Positions 1 to 6,052 of a stretch of 13,222 nt of DNA are shown here, piece after piece. The first letter of the stretch is position 1. Each line of letters opens with the position of its first letter. Origin of the DNA: CAYWMP01 sp964459445. Lineage in GTDB: Bacteria; Desulfobacterota; DSM-4660; Desulfatiglandales; HGW-15. The stretch spans positions 1-13,222 of the forward strand of contig CAYWMP010000165.1 in NCBI GenBank assembly GCA_964459445.1. The letters are read 5' to 3'. Both the position numbers and the translations under genes were made by a program. The notes beneath the pieces are model-generated. The model saw only the letters and a list, made by a program, of their open reading frames with translations. It was not told where the DNA came from and did not search any database.

Positions 1-83
1 GCACACTATATTGTTAATTGGCGTCATGGTGCGCCGTCTCGATAGGTTCTCTTTATATCTTTAATTAGATGGATCGTTAAAAA

Positions 84-857
84 ATGATAAGCGCAGGAAT
101 CGATTGTGGTGCGAAAAACACCAAGACCGTTATTATGAAAAACGGTGAAATCATCGGGAAAGGGATGGTTTTGACGGGATTTGACCAGAAAAAGGCTGTC
201 GAGGATTCCCTGAACCTGGCCCTAAAGGCCGCCGGTGTTTCGAGGGAGGAAGTTGAGAAGATCGGCGGTACCGGTTCGGGCAAGAAATCCGTCGATATGG
301 CCGATAGCTCGGTCAACGATATCAAGGCCATGGGAAAGGGGGCCCACTACTTTTTCCCCAATACGAGAACCGTTTCGGATGTCGGCGCTGAAGAGGGCCG
401 CGCCGCAAAACTGGATGAAAGCGGCAATACCGTGGATTTCGATATTAATGAGAAATGTGCGGCCGGTGCAGGTTCCTTTATCGAAGCCATGAGCCGGGCC
501 CTAGAGACGCCGCTCGAGGAACTGGGGTCCATGGCGCTGCAATCGGACAAAGAAATCCCCATGAACGCCCAATGTGCCATCTTTGCCGAATCAGAGGTGG
601 TTGGACTCATTCACGCCAACACCGAGAAACAGGATATCAGTAAGGCGATCCACGATGCTATGGCAAGCCGGATTGTATCGATGATTCGAAAAATCGGCGT
701 CAATGAAGACGTGGTTATGCTGGGTGGCGTCAGCTACAATCCGGGATTCGTTGAGGCGCTGCGAAGGGAGTTGAATCTCGAAAAAATCCATATTCCGGAG
801 GACCCCGAGTATGGTGCGGCCGTTGGGGCCGCCATTGTTGCGGCGGAAGAAGGATAG
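84..857 (+). CDS. bzdP: Aryl-CoA (benzoyl-CoA) reductase ATPase subunit, BzdP/BcrD-like
   Basis: This 257-residue protein belongs to the BadF/BadG/BcrA/BcrD ASKHA ATPase family. Visible motifs are the first phosphate loop GIDCGAKNTK (5-14), the second phosphate loop DVGAEEGRA (99-107), the two Cys expected to share a subunit-bridging [4Fe-4S] cluster (C125 in NEKCAAGAG, C164 in NAQCAIFAE), and the adenosine motif GGVSYNPGF (214-222). The phosphate-2 loop lacks the usual GGQD and instead reads GAxxGRA, a variant I associate with the D/P-type subunit (BadG, BcrD, BzdP). It should pair with the downstream BzdQ-like protein, hydrolysing ATP to drive low-potential electrons onto an aryl-CoA ring. 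The ATG at 84 has only a weak GGAT upstream, but the motif begins at residue 4, so an earlier start is unlikely. Family assignment is firm; the substrate is inferred. Confidence 0.85.
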   Translation: MISAGIDCGAKNTKTVIMKNGEIIGKGMVLTGFDQKKAVEDSLNLALKAAGVSREEVEKIGGTGSGKKSVDMADSSVNDIKAMGKGAHYFFPNTRTVSDVGAEEGRAAKLDESGNTVDFDINEKCAAGAGSFIEAMSRALETPLEELGSMALQSDKEIPMNAQCAIFAESEVVGLIHANTEKQDISKAIHDAMASRIVSMIRKIGVNEDVVMLGGVSYNPGFVEALRRELNLEKIHIPEDPEYGAAVGAAIVAAEEG

Positions 858-862
858 CGTGA

Positions 863-897
863 CCGATCAGAAATGACGAATGAGCAATCACCATATT
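863..897 (+). repeat. Degenerate heptamer array (about 5 units)
   Basis: Between the two ATPase genes the sequence can be cut into consecutive 7-nt units such as GAAATGA CGAATGA, with a loose consensus nnAATnA. One unit contains an ATG (880) that makes a false upstream start for the next gene. The individual match is weak; it gains weight from similar arrays in other spacers. Confidence 0.4.
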
Positions 898-903
898 GGA
901 AGA
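898..903 (+). promoter_or_regulatory. Ribosome binding site deciding the 910 start
   Basis: GGAAGA stands 6 nt before ATG 910. No comparable purine run precedes the alternative ATG 880, so this site decides the start of the BzdQ-like gene. Confidence 0.6.
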
Positions 904-909
904 CACAAA

Positions 910-1812
910 ATGGCTGAAGTACAAAAGCAAGAATTCTGGCGGTGGACCGAGTCCAACTGGAAGAATCCCGATAAAAAATGGAATGAGGCGAAGTTTATCA
1001 CTGTAGGCATAGACGTGGGCTCAGTGAGTTCCCAGGCCGTTGTTATGGCCGATGGAGAAGTGTTTGCCTACGGGAACATGCGGACCGGGTTCGACAGCCC
1101 CAACAGCGCTCGTAATGCCCTCAACTTTGCCCTGGAGGCTACGGACGTGCCGGAAGACAGAATCGACTACTGTGTCGGTACCGGGTATGGTCGGGTCAAT
1201 GTGCCCATGGCGGACCGGACTATTACGGAGATTGCCTGTCATGCACGGGGCGCCAATTTGATCTACGGATCACAAGTGAGGACCGTCCTGGATGTGGGTG
1301 GGCAGGATATCAAGGCCATTCAGTGCGATGAAAAGGGCAAGGTCACCAACTTTCTGATGAATGATAAATGCGCCGCGGGGACGGGTCGTGGCATGGAGGT
1401 CTTCGCTGACCTGCTTGGAGTCTCTATCAATGACGTAGGGGACCTGTCCTTCGAGATTGAGGAAGAGCCTGCAGCCGTGTCCAACACATGTGTGGTGTAT
1501 GCCAAATCGGAAGCAACTGGACTCCTGAGAAAGGGCTGGAGTACGGAAGAAGTATTGGCCGCCTATTGCCGGGCCATGGCAGAGCGAATCTACGCGCTGG
1601 TGGAGCGTTTGGGTGTCCGGCCCGAGTTTGCGGTGACGGGCGGAATGGCCAAGAATCGCGGGGTAATGGATCGGTTGATGCCGATGATCGGGCTTGATTG
1701 TATGAAGACGGCTTGGGATACCCAGATCGCCGGCGCGGCCGGTGCAGCCCTGTTCGGTTTTGCCCTTTGCCAGAAGGGGAAGAAGAGGAAGAAAAAAAAG
1801 CTGCAGGGTTGA
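910..1812 (+). CDS. bzdQ: Aryl-CoA (benzoyl-CoA) reductase ATPase subunit, BzdQ/BcrA-like
   Basis: This is the second ASKHA ATPase, 300 residues from the chosen start. It has a Trp-rich N-terminal extension of about 30 residues, then GIDVGS (33-38), the canonical second phosphate loop DVGGQDIK (128-135), cluster cysteines C154 (NDKCAAGTG) and C194 (SNTCVVYAKSE), and GGMAKN (244-249). The N-terminal extension and the GTGYGRVNVP block match my memory of bzd-type Q subunits. An ATG at 880 is in frame, but it lies inside a heptamer repeat and lacks a ribosome site; ATG 910 has GGAAGA 6 nt upstream, so I use 910. The last residues are strongly basic (KGKKRKKKK), which is unusual. It lies 52 nt after the BzdP-like gene and probably forms the heterodimeric activator with it. 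A homodimeric 2-hydroxyacyl-CoA dehydratase activator is less likely because two diverged copies are present. Confidence 0.87.
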   Translation: MAEVQKQEFWRWTESNWKNPDKKWNEAKFITVGIDVGSVSSQAVVMADGEVFAYGNMRTGFDSPNSARNALNFALEATDVPEDRIDYCVGTGYGRVNVPMADRTITEIACHARGANLIYGSQVRTVLDVGGQDIKAIQCDEKGKVTNFLMNDKCAAGTGRGMEVFADLLGVSINDVGDLSFEIEEEPAAVSNTCVVYAKSEATGLLRKGWSTEEVLAAYCRAMAERIYALVERLGVRPEFAVTGGMAKNRGVMDRLMPMIGLDCMKTAWDTQIAGAAGAALFGFALCQKGKKRKKKKLQG

Positions 1813-1815
1813 GGG

Positions 1816-1843
1816 GTTCAACGTTCAAGGTTCCGGGTTGAAA
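1816..1843 (+). repeat. Heptamer array, word GTTCAAC/GTTCAAG (4 units)
   Basis: Four consecutive 7-nt units begin with GTT (first two GTTCAAC GTTCAAG) just after the stop of the BzdQ-like gene. Its words are the reverse complement of those at 1922-1964, so the two arrays form an imperfect inverted pair about 80 nt apart. Confidence 0.65.
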
Positions 1844-1882
1844 AACGCTCAATCGCATATTCCTTGGAGATTAAGTGATAGA

Positions 1883-1910
1883 GTTTCAAGTTTTTGGGTT
1901 TAAGATTCAT
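1883..1910 (+). repeat. Degenerate heptamer array, word GTTTCAA (4 units)
   Basis: Four units of period 7 (starting GTTTCAA GTTTTTG), in the middle of the 1813-2023 spacer. It is more degenerate than its neighbours but keeps the period and the GTTnnAA theme of the 1816 array. Confidence 0.45.
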
Positions 1911-1921
1911 TTTTTACCTAT

Positions 1922-1964
1922 GAACCTTTGAACCCTGAACCTTGAAATCTGAACAAGGAAACAA
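1922..1964 (+). repeat. Heptamer array, word GAACCTT (about 6 units)
   Basis: Successive units start with GAA every 7 nt, apart from one 8-nt first unit; examples are GAACCCT GAACCTT. CTTGAAC/GTTCAAG complementarity links this array to the one at 1816-1843. Transcribed RNA could fold the two arms together around the 1883 array. Confidence 0.65.
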
Positions 1965-1990
1965 ACGTTTTAGATACCAATAGTTTTGGA

Positions 1991-2011
1991 ATAACTGATA
2001 ACAGATAACGA
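1991..2011 (+). repeat. Heptamer array, word ATAACNG (3 units)
   Basis: Three abutting 7-nt units share ATAAC (ATAACTG ATAACAG, then ATAACGA). The array ends about 12 nt before the ferredoxin start, so it overlaps the weak ribosome site (GAAGAG near 2010-2015). Confidence 0.6.
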
Positions 2012-2023
2012 AGAGCTTTATAA

Positions 2024-2314
2024 ATGCTGGCAAACTACGGATACAAGGATGCGTCCGGGGATTTTTACATCACTATCGATACGAAAAAATGCAATGGATG
2101 TGGAGATTGCGTTCCCGCCTGCCCCGCGAGCGTCTATGAGGTCGTTGACGAAGACCCCAATAATCCAATGAGGGATGAACCGGTGGCCCTGATCAAGGCT
2201 GAAAAGAAAAATAAGCTGAAATATGAGTGCAATCCCTGCAAACCTTCAGCAAATAGGCCACCGCTTCCCTGTGTGGAGGCATGCAAGACAGGGGCGATAT
2301 CACATTCCTGGTAG
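2024..2314 (+). CDS. 2[4Fe-4S] ferredoxin, Alvin-type, electron donor to the reductase
   Basis: This is a 96-residue ferredoxin. Cluster I ligands are C23, C26, C29 (CNGCGDC) with C87; cluster II ligands are C69, C72, C83 with C33. The second motif is expanded to C-x2-C-x10-C-x3-C, with a loop of about ten residues. This insertion is the mark of the Alvin (Chromatium/Thauera) low-potential type rather than the clostridial type. In Thauera such a ferredoxin donates electrons to benzoyl-CoA reductase, and in the Azoarcus bzd operon a ferredoxin gene (bzdM) follows bzdQ, as here. It is preceded by 211 nt rich in heptamer repeats and followed by a 271-nt hairpin-rich spacer. The start is supported by conserved spacing, since the ribosome site is weak. 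Family very sure; partner inferred. Confidence 0.92.
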   Translation: MLANYGYKDASGDFYITIDTKKCNGCGDCVPACPASVYEVVDEDPNNPMRDEPVALIKAEKKNKLKYECNPCKPSANRPPLPCVEACKTGAISHSW

Positions 2315-2327
2315 AACAAAAACTTAG

Positions 2328-2351
2328 ACATGATAACATGATCACATGATG
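2328..2351 (+). repeat. Octamer tandem repeat ACATGATN x3
   Basis: Three perfectly abutting 8-nt units differ only in the last base (ACATGATA ACATGATC, then ACATGATG), 14 nt after the ferredoxin stop. It belongs to the set of short-period arrays found in several spacers here. Confidence 0.75.
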
Positions 2352-2377
2352 GATAGATTTAAAAATTGCTAAAGATC

Positions 2378-2442
2378 ATTGGGAAAATTCCATAAGGAAA
2401 ATAAAAATGAGTTTATTGTTTTCCTTATGGCCTTTGCCCAAT
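2378..2442 (+). other. Long stem-loop between ferredoxin and flavoprotein genes
   Basis: A perfect 12-bp inverted repeat (CCATAAGGAAAA at 2390-2401 with TTTTCCTTATGG at 2419-2430) is capped by a further AATAAA/TTTATT pairing. It is flanked, across a symmetrical 6-nt internal loop, by ATTGGG (2378-2383) and CCCAAT (2437-2442). No clear T-run follows on the plus strand, so an intrinsic terminator is not obvious. An RNA processing or stability element, or part of a mobile palindrome, is possible. Confidence 0.6.
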
Positions 2443-2449
2443 ATTCAAA

Positions 2450-2462
2450 CCCGCCTTGCGGG
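2450..2462 (+). repeat. Small perfect hairpin CCCGC-CTT-GCGGG
   Basis: A 5-bp GC stem with a 3-nt loop, directly after the long stem-loop at 2378-2442 and before the 8-bp hairpin at 2466-2486. Confidence 0.5.
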
Positions 2463-2465
2463 ATT

Positions 2466-2486
2466 GATTGCCGTAAGCCGGCAATC
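2466..2486 (+). repeat. Perfect 8-bp hairpin GATTGCCG/CGGCAATC
   Basis: GATTGCCG (2466-2473) and CGGCAATC (2479-2486) pair around a 5-nt loop. It is the third of four hairpins in this spacer. Confidence 0.6.
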
Positions 2487-2509
2487 TTGAGCACTTAGTG
2501 ATCAAGTTT

Positions 2510-2531
2510 ATCCGCCAGAATAAAGGCGGAT
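2510..2531 (+). repeat. Hairpin ATCCGCC/GGCGGAT
   Basis: A 7-bp stem (2510-2516 with 2525-2531) around an 8-nt loop. It is followed by a 9-nt-period word repeat (TTAATCCTG TTATCCCGT) and an A-rich run before the flavoprotein start at 2586, which lacks a clear Shine-Dalgarno site. Confidence 0.55.
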
Positions 2532-2585
2532 TAATCCTGTTATCCCGTCAAAAAAAAGAACAAGCATAAAAAAAGACTGCATCTC

Positions 2586-5108
2586 ATGAGCCAAATCAAA
2601 CTCACCATCAATGGACAGGCGGTTGAGGTTCCGGCGGGCATCTCGATTCTCGAGGCAGCAAGGGAGGCGGCGATTTATATTCCCTCCCTTTGCTGTCACC
2701 CGGATTTGCCGCCTGCCAAAGGCATTGAGGCCGCCGGTAGGGTCTATCATGGTGAGCGAACCATCGATAATGCCAAGCCCGGCGAACCGGGCAAGGGTTG
2801 CGGGATCTGCGTGGTTGAGGTGGAAGGGGAGCCGGACCTGGTCGGTTCCTGCGCCACCGAAATCAAAGAAGGCATGGTGGTTGTCACTGAAAACGAACGC
2901 ATTAAAACGAAAAGACAGATAAACCTCCTCCCTATCATGGCTCGCCATCGTCATGCCTGCCTGACCTGCGCCCAGCAGGAGGGATGCAGCATGACCCAAT
3001 GTTCCGCGAATGTCCCTGAAAACGAGAGGTGTTGTCCCCAGTTCGGACATTGCGAACTTCAGAGTGTGGCAAACTATATCGGTATTTCAGACTCGACGCC
3101 CAAATGGACGCCAACGCACTTGCCCGTCATCAAGGATGATCCCCTTTTTGAGAGGGATTATAATCTGTGTATCGGTTGTACAAGGTGCGTGAGGGCCTGT
3201 CGCGAACTCAGGGGTATCGAGGCTCTGGGGTTTGTCTATAATAGGGGCGGGGAAATACAGGTCGGCCCTATAGGTCCGACACTTAAAGAATCCGGGTGTA
3301 AATTCTGCACGGCCTGTGTGGAGGTATGCCCCACGGGCGCGCTGGTGGACCGGAACGTAAGGGCGGGGCAGAAAGATGCAGACCTTGTATCGTGCCGCGA
3401 GGCATGTCCCGCACATATTGATGTGCCCGGGTACTTGAGGCTGATCGCCCAGGGGAAAGCAGACGAAGCCAACGCGGTAATCAGGGAAAAGGTTCCTTTT
3501 CCCGGGATTCTCGGCAGGGTTTGCGTCCATCCCTGTGAAGATGCATGCCGGCGGAGCGAGGTGAATGAGCCCATTGCCATATGCGCTTTGAAAAGATATG
3601 CCGCTGATCAAGAGAAGGGGCATTGGAAAGCGAACAGCAAAGTCAGGGACGACACAGGTAAGAGGGTCGCGATTGTTGGCGCCGGTCCCGCGGGGCTTAC
3701 CGCGGCCTTTTATCTCCGCAAGCAGGGCCATGGCGTGACCCTGTTCGATTCCAGCAATGAGGCCGGGGGGATGATGCGGTATGGGATTCCGGAATATCGT
3801 CTCCCCCGGGATCTGATTCAAAGAGAGATAAAGGAGATCATGGATCTGGGCATTGATTTTAGGTCGAATCAGAGTCTCGGCAAGGAAATCGATTTAGGGC
3901 AGATGACCAAGGGCGATTACGACGCGGTGTTTTTAGGTGTGGGGGCGCAATTGAGCAGGCGCATTTCCATTGAAGGTTCGGATTTGCCCGATGTGCTCTG
4001 GGGTGTGGACTTTCTAAGAAGCATAGCCCAGACGGAAGATCTAAAACTGAAGGAAAAAGTGATCGTGATTGGGGGCGGGAACGTGGCCGTTGATGCAGCC
4101 TTGAGTGCCTTGAGATGCGGGGCCAAAGAGGTGACCATGGCCTGTCTCGAGAGCAGAGAGGAGATGCCTGCACAAGAGTGGGAAATCCAAGGGGCTGTTG
4201 CGGAAGGCGTCCGTCTGATGCCGACCTGGGGACCGCACAGGATTCTGGGTGAAAAGGGAAGGGTAAAAGGCATTGAACTGGTTCAATGCATCAATGTTTT
4301 TGACGACAAAGGTAATTTCTGCCCCGCTTTTGGGGAAGAAAAAGAGATACTGGAGGGGGATCAGATCATTATGGCCATCGGTCAAGCCTCTGATTTGTCC
4401 TTCATGGAAGGATTGGATAGACTGACTGCTGAGAATGGCTTGATCGTGGTGAACGGTGATAGTCTTGAGACCAATAGGGCGGGGATTTATGCAGGAGGCG
4501 ACGTGACGGAAATGCCGGGCGCTATCATCCATGCTATTGCAGCAGGACGCAAGGCAGCTTCCTCCATAGACAAGGCCCTCGGAGGCGACGGGGAGATTGA
4601 GGAAGTTCTGTTTCAAAGGGATGCGCCGAGCCAGCATTTCGGTCGTGATGAGGGATTTGCGACATGGCCGAGAGAAGAGGCGCCGGAGCTTGAACTCACT
4701 GCGAGGCATCAAGGATTTCAGGAAGTCCTATTGGGTTACGGGACGGTTCAGGCTCAAAAGGAGGCATCGCGGTGTCTGCAATGCGATGCCAGGCTCTATT
4801 TAGGGTGCAATCCGTTGCCGCCTGAAAAATGGCTGTTGTTCAACCTCCACAACATCAATGAAGTGCCGGATTCAGAAGGCGTTTTTCAGCTTCAGGATGA
4901 GGATCACAAAATTTTGGGTTTCAAAGGAACCGCCAACCTCAAAAAGGATCTCCTTGAGGCCCTGGATGAAAATGAAAAGGCGGTGTGGTTTGAATACGAA
5001 GACGACAAGATGTATTCCAAACGGGAGAGCGAACTGATCCAGAAATATCTCCGGGAACACGGCAAAATGCCAGGCGGCGGGGATGATGATTTAGACGATC
5101 TTTTCTAA
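2586..5108 (+). CDS. NuoG-like/GltD-like fusion Fe-S flavoprotein, putative NAD(P)H:ferredoxin oxidoreductase
   Basis: This 840-residue fusion has four parts. Residues 1-95 are a [2Fe-2S] domain (C36/C37, C72, C75, C89). Residues 115-250 are NuoG-like, with H121-x3-C125-x2-C128-x5-C134 and two [4Fe-4S] motifs (C195/198/201/205 and C238/241/244/248). Residues 265-665 are GltD/NfnB-like: N-terminal cysteines C270, C274, C313, C317, C321; FAD loop GAGPAG (365-370); pyridine-nucleotide loop GGGNVAVD (496-503); and terminal AGGDV (636-640). Residues 760-840 hold a small extra module and an acidic tail. It probably moves electrons between NAD(P)H and the neighbouring ferredoxin, as proposed for BzdV of Azoarcus; bifurcation is possible but unproven. 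The position equivalent to the NADPH-binding RR of NfnB reads CLESREEMPA, suggesting NADH. The start lacks a clear ribosome site, but MSQIKLTINGQ is a normal NuoG-type beginning. Confidence 0.85.
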   Translation: MSQIKLTINGQAVEVPAGISILEAAREAAIYIPSLCCHPDLPPAKGIEAAGRVYHGERTIDNAKPGEPGKGCGICVVEVEGEPDLVGSCATEIKEGMVVVTENERIKTKRQINLLPIMARHRHACLTCAQQEGCSMTQCSANVPENERCCPQFGHCELQSVANYIGISDSTPKWTPTHLPVIKDDPLFERDYNLCIGCTRCVRACRELRGIEALGFVYNRGGEIQVGPIGPTLKESGCKFCTACVEVCPTGALVDRNVRAGQKDADLVSCREACPAHIDVPGYLRLIAQGKADEANAVIREKVPFPGILGRVCVHPCEDACRRSEVNEPIAICALKRYAADQEKGHWKANSKVRDDTGKRVAIVGAGPAGLTAAFYLRKQGHGVTLFDSSNEAGGMMRYGIPEYRLPRDLIQREIKEIMDLGIDFRSNQSLGKEIDLGQMTKGDYDAVFLGVGAQLSRRISIEGSDLPDVLWGVDFLRSIAQTEDLKLKEKVIVIGGGNVAVDAALSALRCGAKEVTMACLESREEMPAQEWEIQGAVAEGVRLMPTWGPHRILGEKGRVKGIELVQCINVFDDKGNFCPAFGEEKEILEGDQIIMAIGQASDLSFMEGLDRLTAENGLIVVNGDSLETNRAGIYAGGDVTEMPGAIIHAIAAGRKAASSIDKALGGDGEIEEVLFQRDAPSQHFGRDEGFATWPREEAPELELTARHQGFQEVLLGYGTVQAQKEASRCLQCDARLYLGCNPLPPEKWLLFNLHNINEVPDSEGVFQLQDEDHKILGFKGTANLKKDLLEALDENEKAVWFEYEDDKMYSKRESELIQKYLREHGKMPGGGDDDLDDLF
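4869..5072 (+). other. GIY-YIG-like C-terminal module (residues 762-829) of the flavoprotein
   Basis: After the last conserved GltD-like cysteine motif (CLQCD, 730-734) the chain continues with a pattern recalling the GIY-YIG fold: EGVFQL (764-769), then KILGFKGTANLKKDLLEAL (775-793), then YSKRESELIQKYL (810-822). The two catalytic tyrosines are replaced (GVF for GIY, GFK for YIG), so it should not be a nuclease. The assignment rests on pattern resemblance only. Confidence 0.35.
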
Positions 5109-5150
5109 GGTATTGGATTGATAGCTTATCGGTGAACAGTTGAAATTGAA

Positions 5151-5182
5151 CCAACACTCCATAACTCCAACACTCCATTACA
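5151..5182 (+). repeat. Octamer array, words CCAACACT/CCATAACT (4 units)
   Basis: Two copies of CCAACACTCCAT lie 16 nt apart. They resolve into four 8-nt units all starting with CC. The array sits in the spacer between the flavoprotein and the SDR, just ahead of the SDR ribosome site (GGAGA 5196-5200). Confidence 0.65.
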
Positions 5183-5207
5183 GCAATTCTTTTACGGAGA
5201 GTCTCTC

Positions 5208-5969
5208 ATGAACATCAAAGGAGCCCATGTCTTAATCACTGGTGGTGCAGGGGCGCTGGGAAGCGCCTTTGCATTTGATCTCGCATCCCGGGGAGCCCGG
5301 GTCATGATCAGCGATCAGAATAGGGAGGCCCTGAGTGAATTTGGGGAAACAGCGCGGGAAAAGGGCTCGGATATCACCAGCCTAAAAACGGATGTATCAA
5401 AGGAAGAAGAAGTTGAGGATCTTTTCAGGCTGTTCATGGAGCGGCACGGTAGAATTGATGTCCTCATAAATAATGCCGGTATTGCCGAAGACGGTTTGCT
5501 CGTAAAGCAAGAGGGCGAGCATTTCAAAAAATTTCCACTGGCTCGTTGGAAACGGGGACTGGCCGTCAATCTAACGGGCGTTTTCCTCTGCGGAAGAGAG
5601 GCTGCATTTTATATGGCGCAGCAGGGCAGCGGCGGCGTCATCATTAATATGTCTTCTGTCTCAAGACATGGGAGCTTTATTCAATCGAACTATTCAGCAA
5701 CCAAGGCGGCTGTTGTCTCACTCACGGTGGTTTGGTCAAAAGAACTCTCCAAGTATGGCATTCGATCGGTTGCCTTGGCGCCCGGATTTATCGATTCGCC
5801 TCTTACAGGCAAAATTCCGAAAGATGTGAGAAGCGTCGTCATGGATAAGCAGATTCCCCAGGAAAGATTCGGTGACGTTGAGGAAGTCACTCACGCGGTC
5901 CGGTTTGTGATAGAGAACGATTACTTTAATGGGCGGGTGGTTGACCTGGATGGAGGGTTAAGGATTTAA
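5208..5969 (+). CDS. SDR-family NAD(P)-dependent dehydrogenase, putative hydroxyacyl-CoA dehydrogenase
   Basis: This is a classical 253-residue short-chain dehydrogenase/reductase. The cofactor loop TGGAGALG (11-18) is followed by D36 at the end of strand 2 (ISDQN), which favours NAD over NADP. NNAG is at 88-91, N121 and the catalytic S149/S150 follow, and Y162-x3-K166 lies in YSATK. APGF (191-194) is also typical. It has a good ribosome site (GGAGA, 7 nt before ATG 5208). Its place after the reductase electron-transfer genes suggests it oxidises a hydroxyacyl-CoA formed after ring reduction and hydration, but SDR substrates cannot be read from motifs. An insertion around 100-112 (between the NNAG strand and the N121 helix) may shape the substrate site. 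Family certain; role inferred from context only. Confidence 0.88.
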   Translation: MNIKGAHVLITGGAGALGSAFAFDLASRGARVMISDQNREALSEFGETAREKGSDITSLKTDVSKEEEVEDLFRLFMERHGRIDVLINNAGIAEDGLLVKQEGEHFKKFPLARWKRGLAVNLTGVFLCGREAAFYMAQQGSGGVIINMSSVSRHGSFIQSNYSATKAAVVSLTVVWSKELSKYGIRSVALAPGFIDSPLTGKIPKDVRSVVMDKQIPQERFGDVEEVTHAVRFVIENDYFNGRVVDLDGGLRI

Positions 5970-5975
5970 AGTCTC

Positions 5976-6010
5976 GTTGCTGGTTGCTCGTTTCTCGTCA
6001 CTTGTCGCTC
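5976..6010 (+). repeat. Heptamer array, word GTTGCTC (5 units)
   Basis: Five abutting 7-nt units all begin with GT (first GTTGCTG GTTGCTC); it is the clearest array of this period in the window. It starts 6 nt after the SDR stop. A TTG inside it (5984) opens a false N-terminal extension of the next gene. Confidence 0.75.
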
Positions 6011-6040
6011 GTATTTTACTGCAAGTTCGATGAATTTAAT

Positions 6041-6044
6041 GGAG
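6041..6044 (+). promoter_or_regulatory. Ribosome binding site supporting the TTG 6053 start
   Basis: GGAG occurs 8 nt before TTG 6053. It supports starting the MBL protein there rather than within the heptamer array at 5984. GTG 6095 remains an alternative. Confidence 0.45.
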
Positions 6045-6052
6045 CATATGGT

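Noticed and set aside
1..83. Possible tail of an upstream reductase subunit gene
   Set aside because: Short frames end at 45 and 64, but none shows a recognisable C-terminus, so no call is made.
880..909. Upstream ATG adding 10 residues to the BzdQ-like protein
   Set aside because: It lies in a heptamer-like repeat without a ribosome site, whereas ATG 910 has GGAAGA at proper spacing.
84..1812. Activator of a 2-hydroxyacyl-CoA dehydratase (HgdC/FldI type)
   Set aside because: Those are homodimers of one gene; here two diverged ATPases with P/D- and Q/A-type phosphate loops stand side by side with a bzd-like ferredoxin and flavoprotein.
1270..1821. Minus-strand open frame of 183 codons
   Set aside because: It is antisense to the BzdQ-like gene, whose Cys and phosphate motifs establish the plus strand as coding.
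1816..2011. CRISPR-like array
   Set aside because: Units are 7 nt, directly abutting and degenerate, with no spacers and no cas genes nearby.
3087..3821. Minus-strand open frame of 244 codons inside the flavoprotein gene
   Set aside because: It is opposite a clearly conserved multi-domain gene, and its translation shows no domain pattern; it is a shadow.
4041..4712. Minus-strand open frame of 223 codons
   Set aside because: It is antisense to the FAD/NAD-binding part of the flavoprotein, with no motifs or ribosome site.
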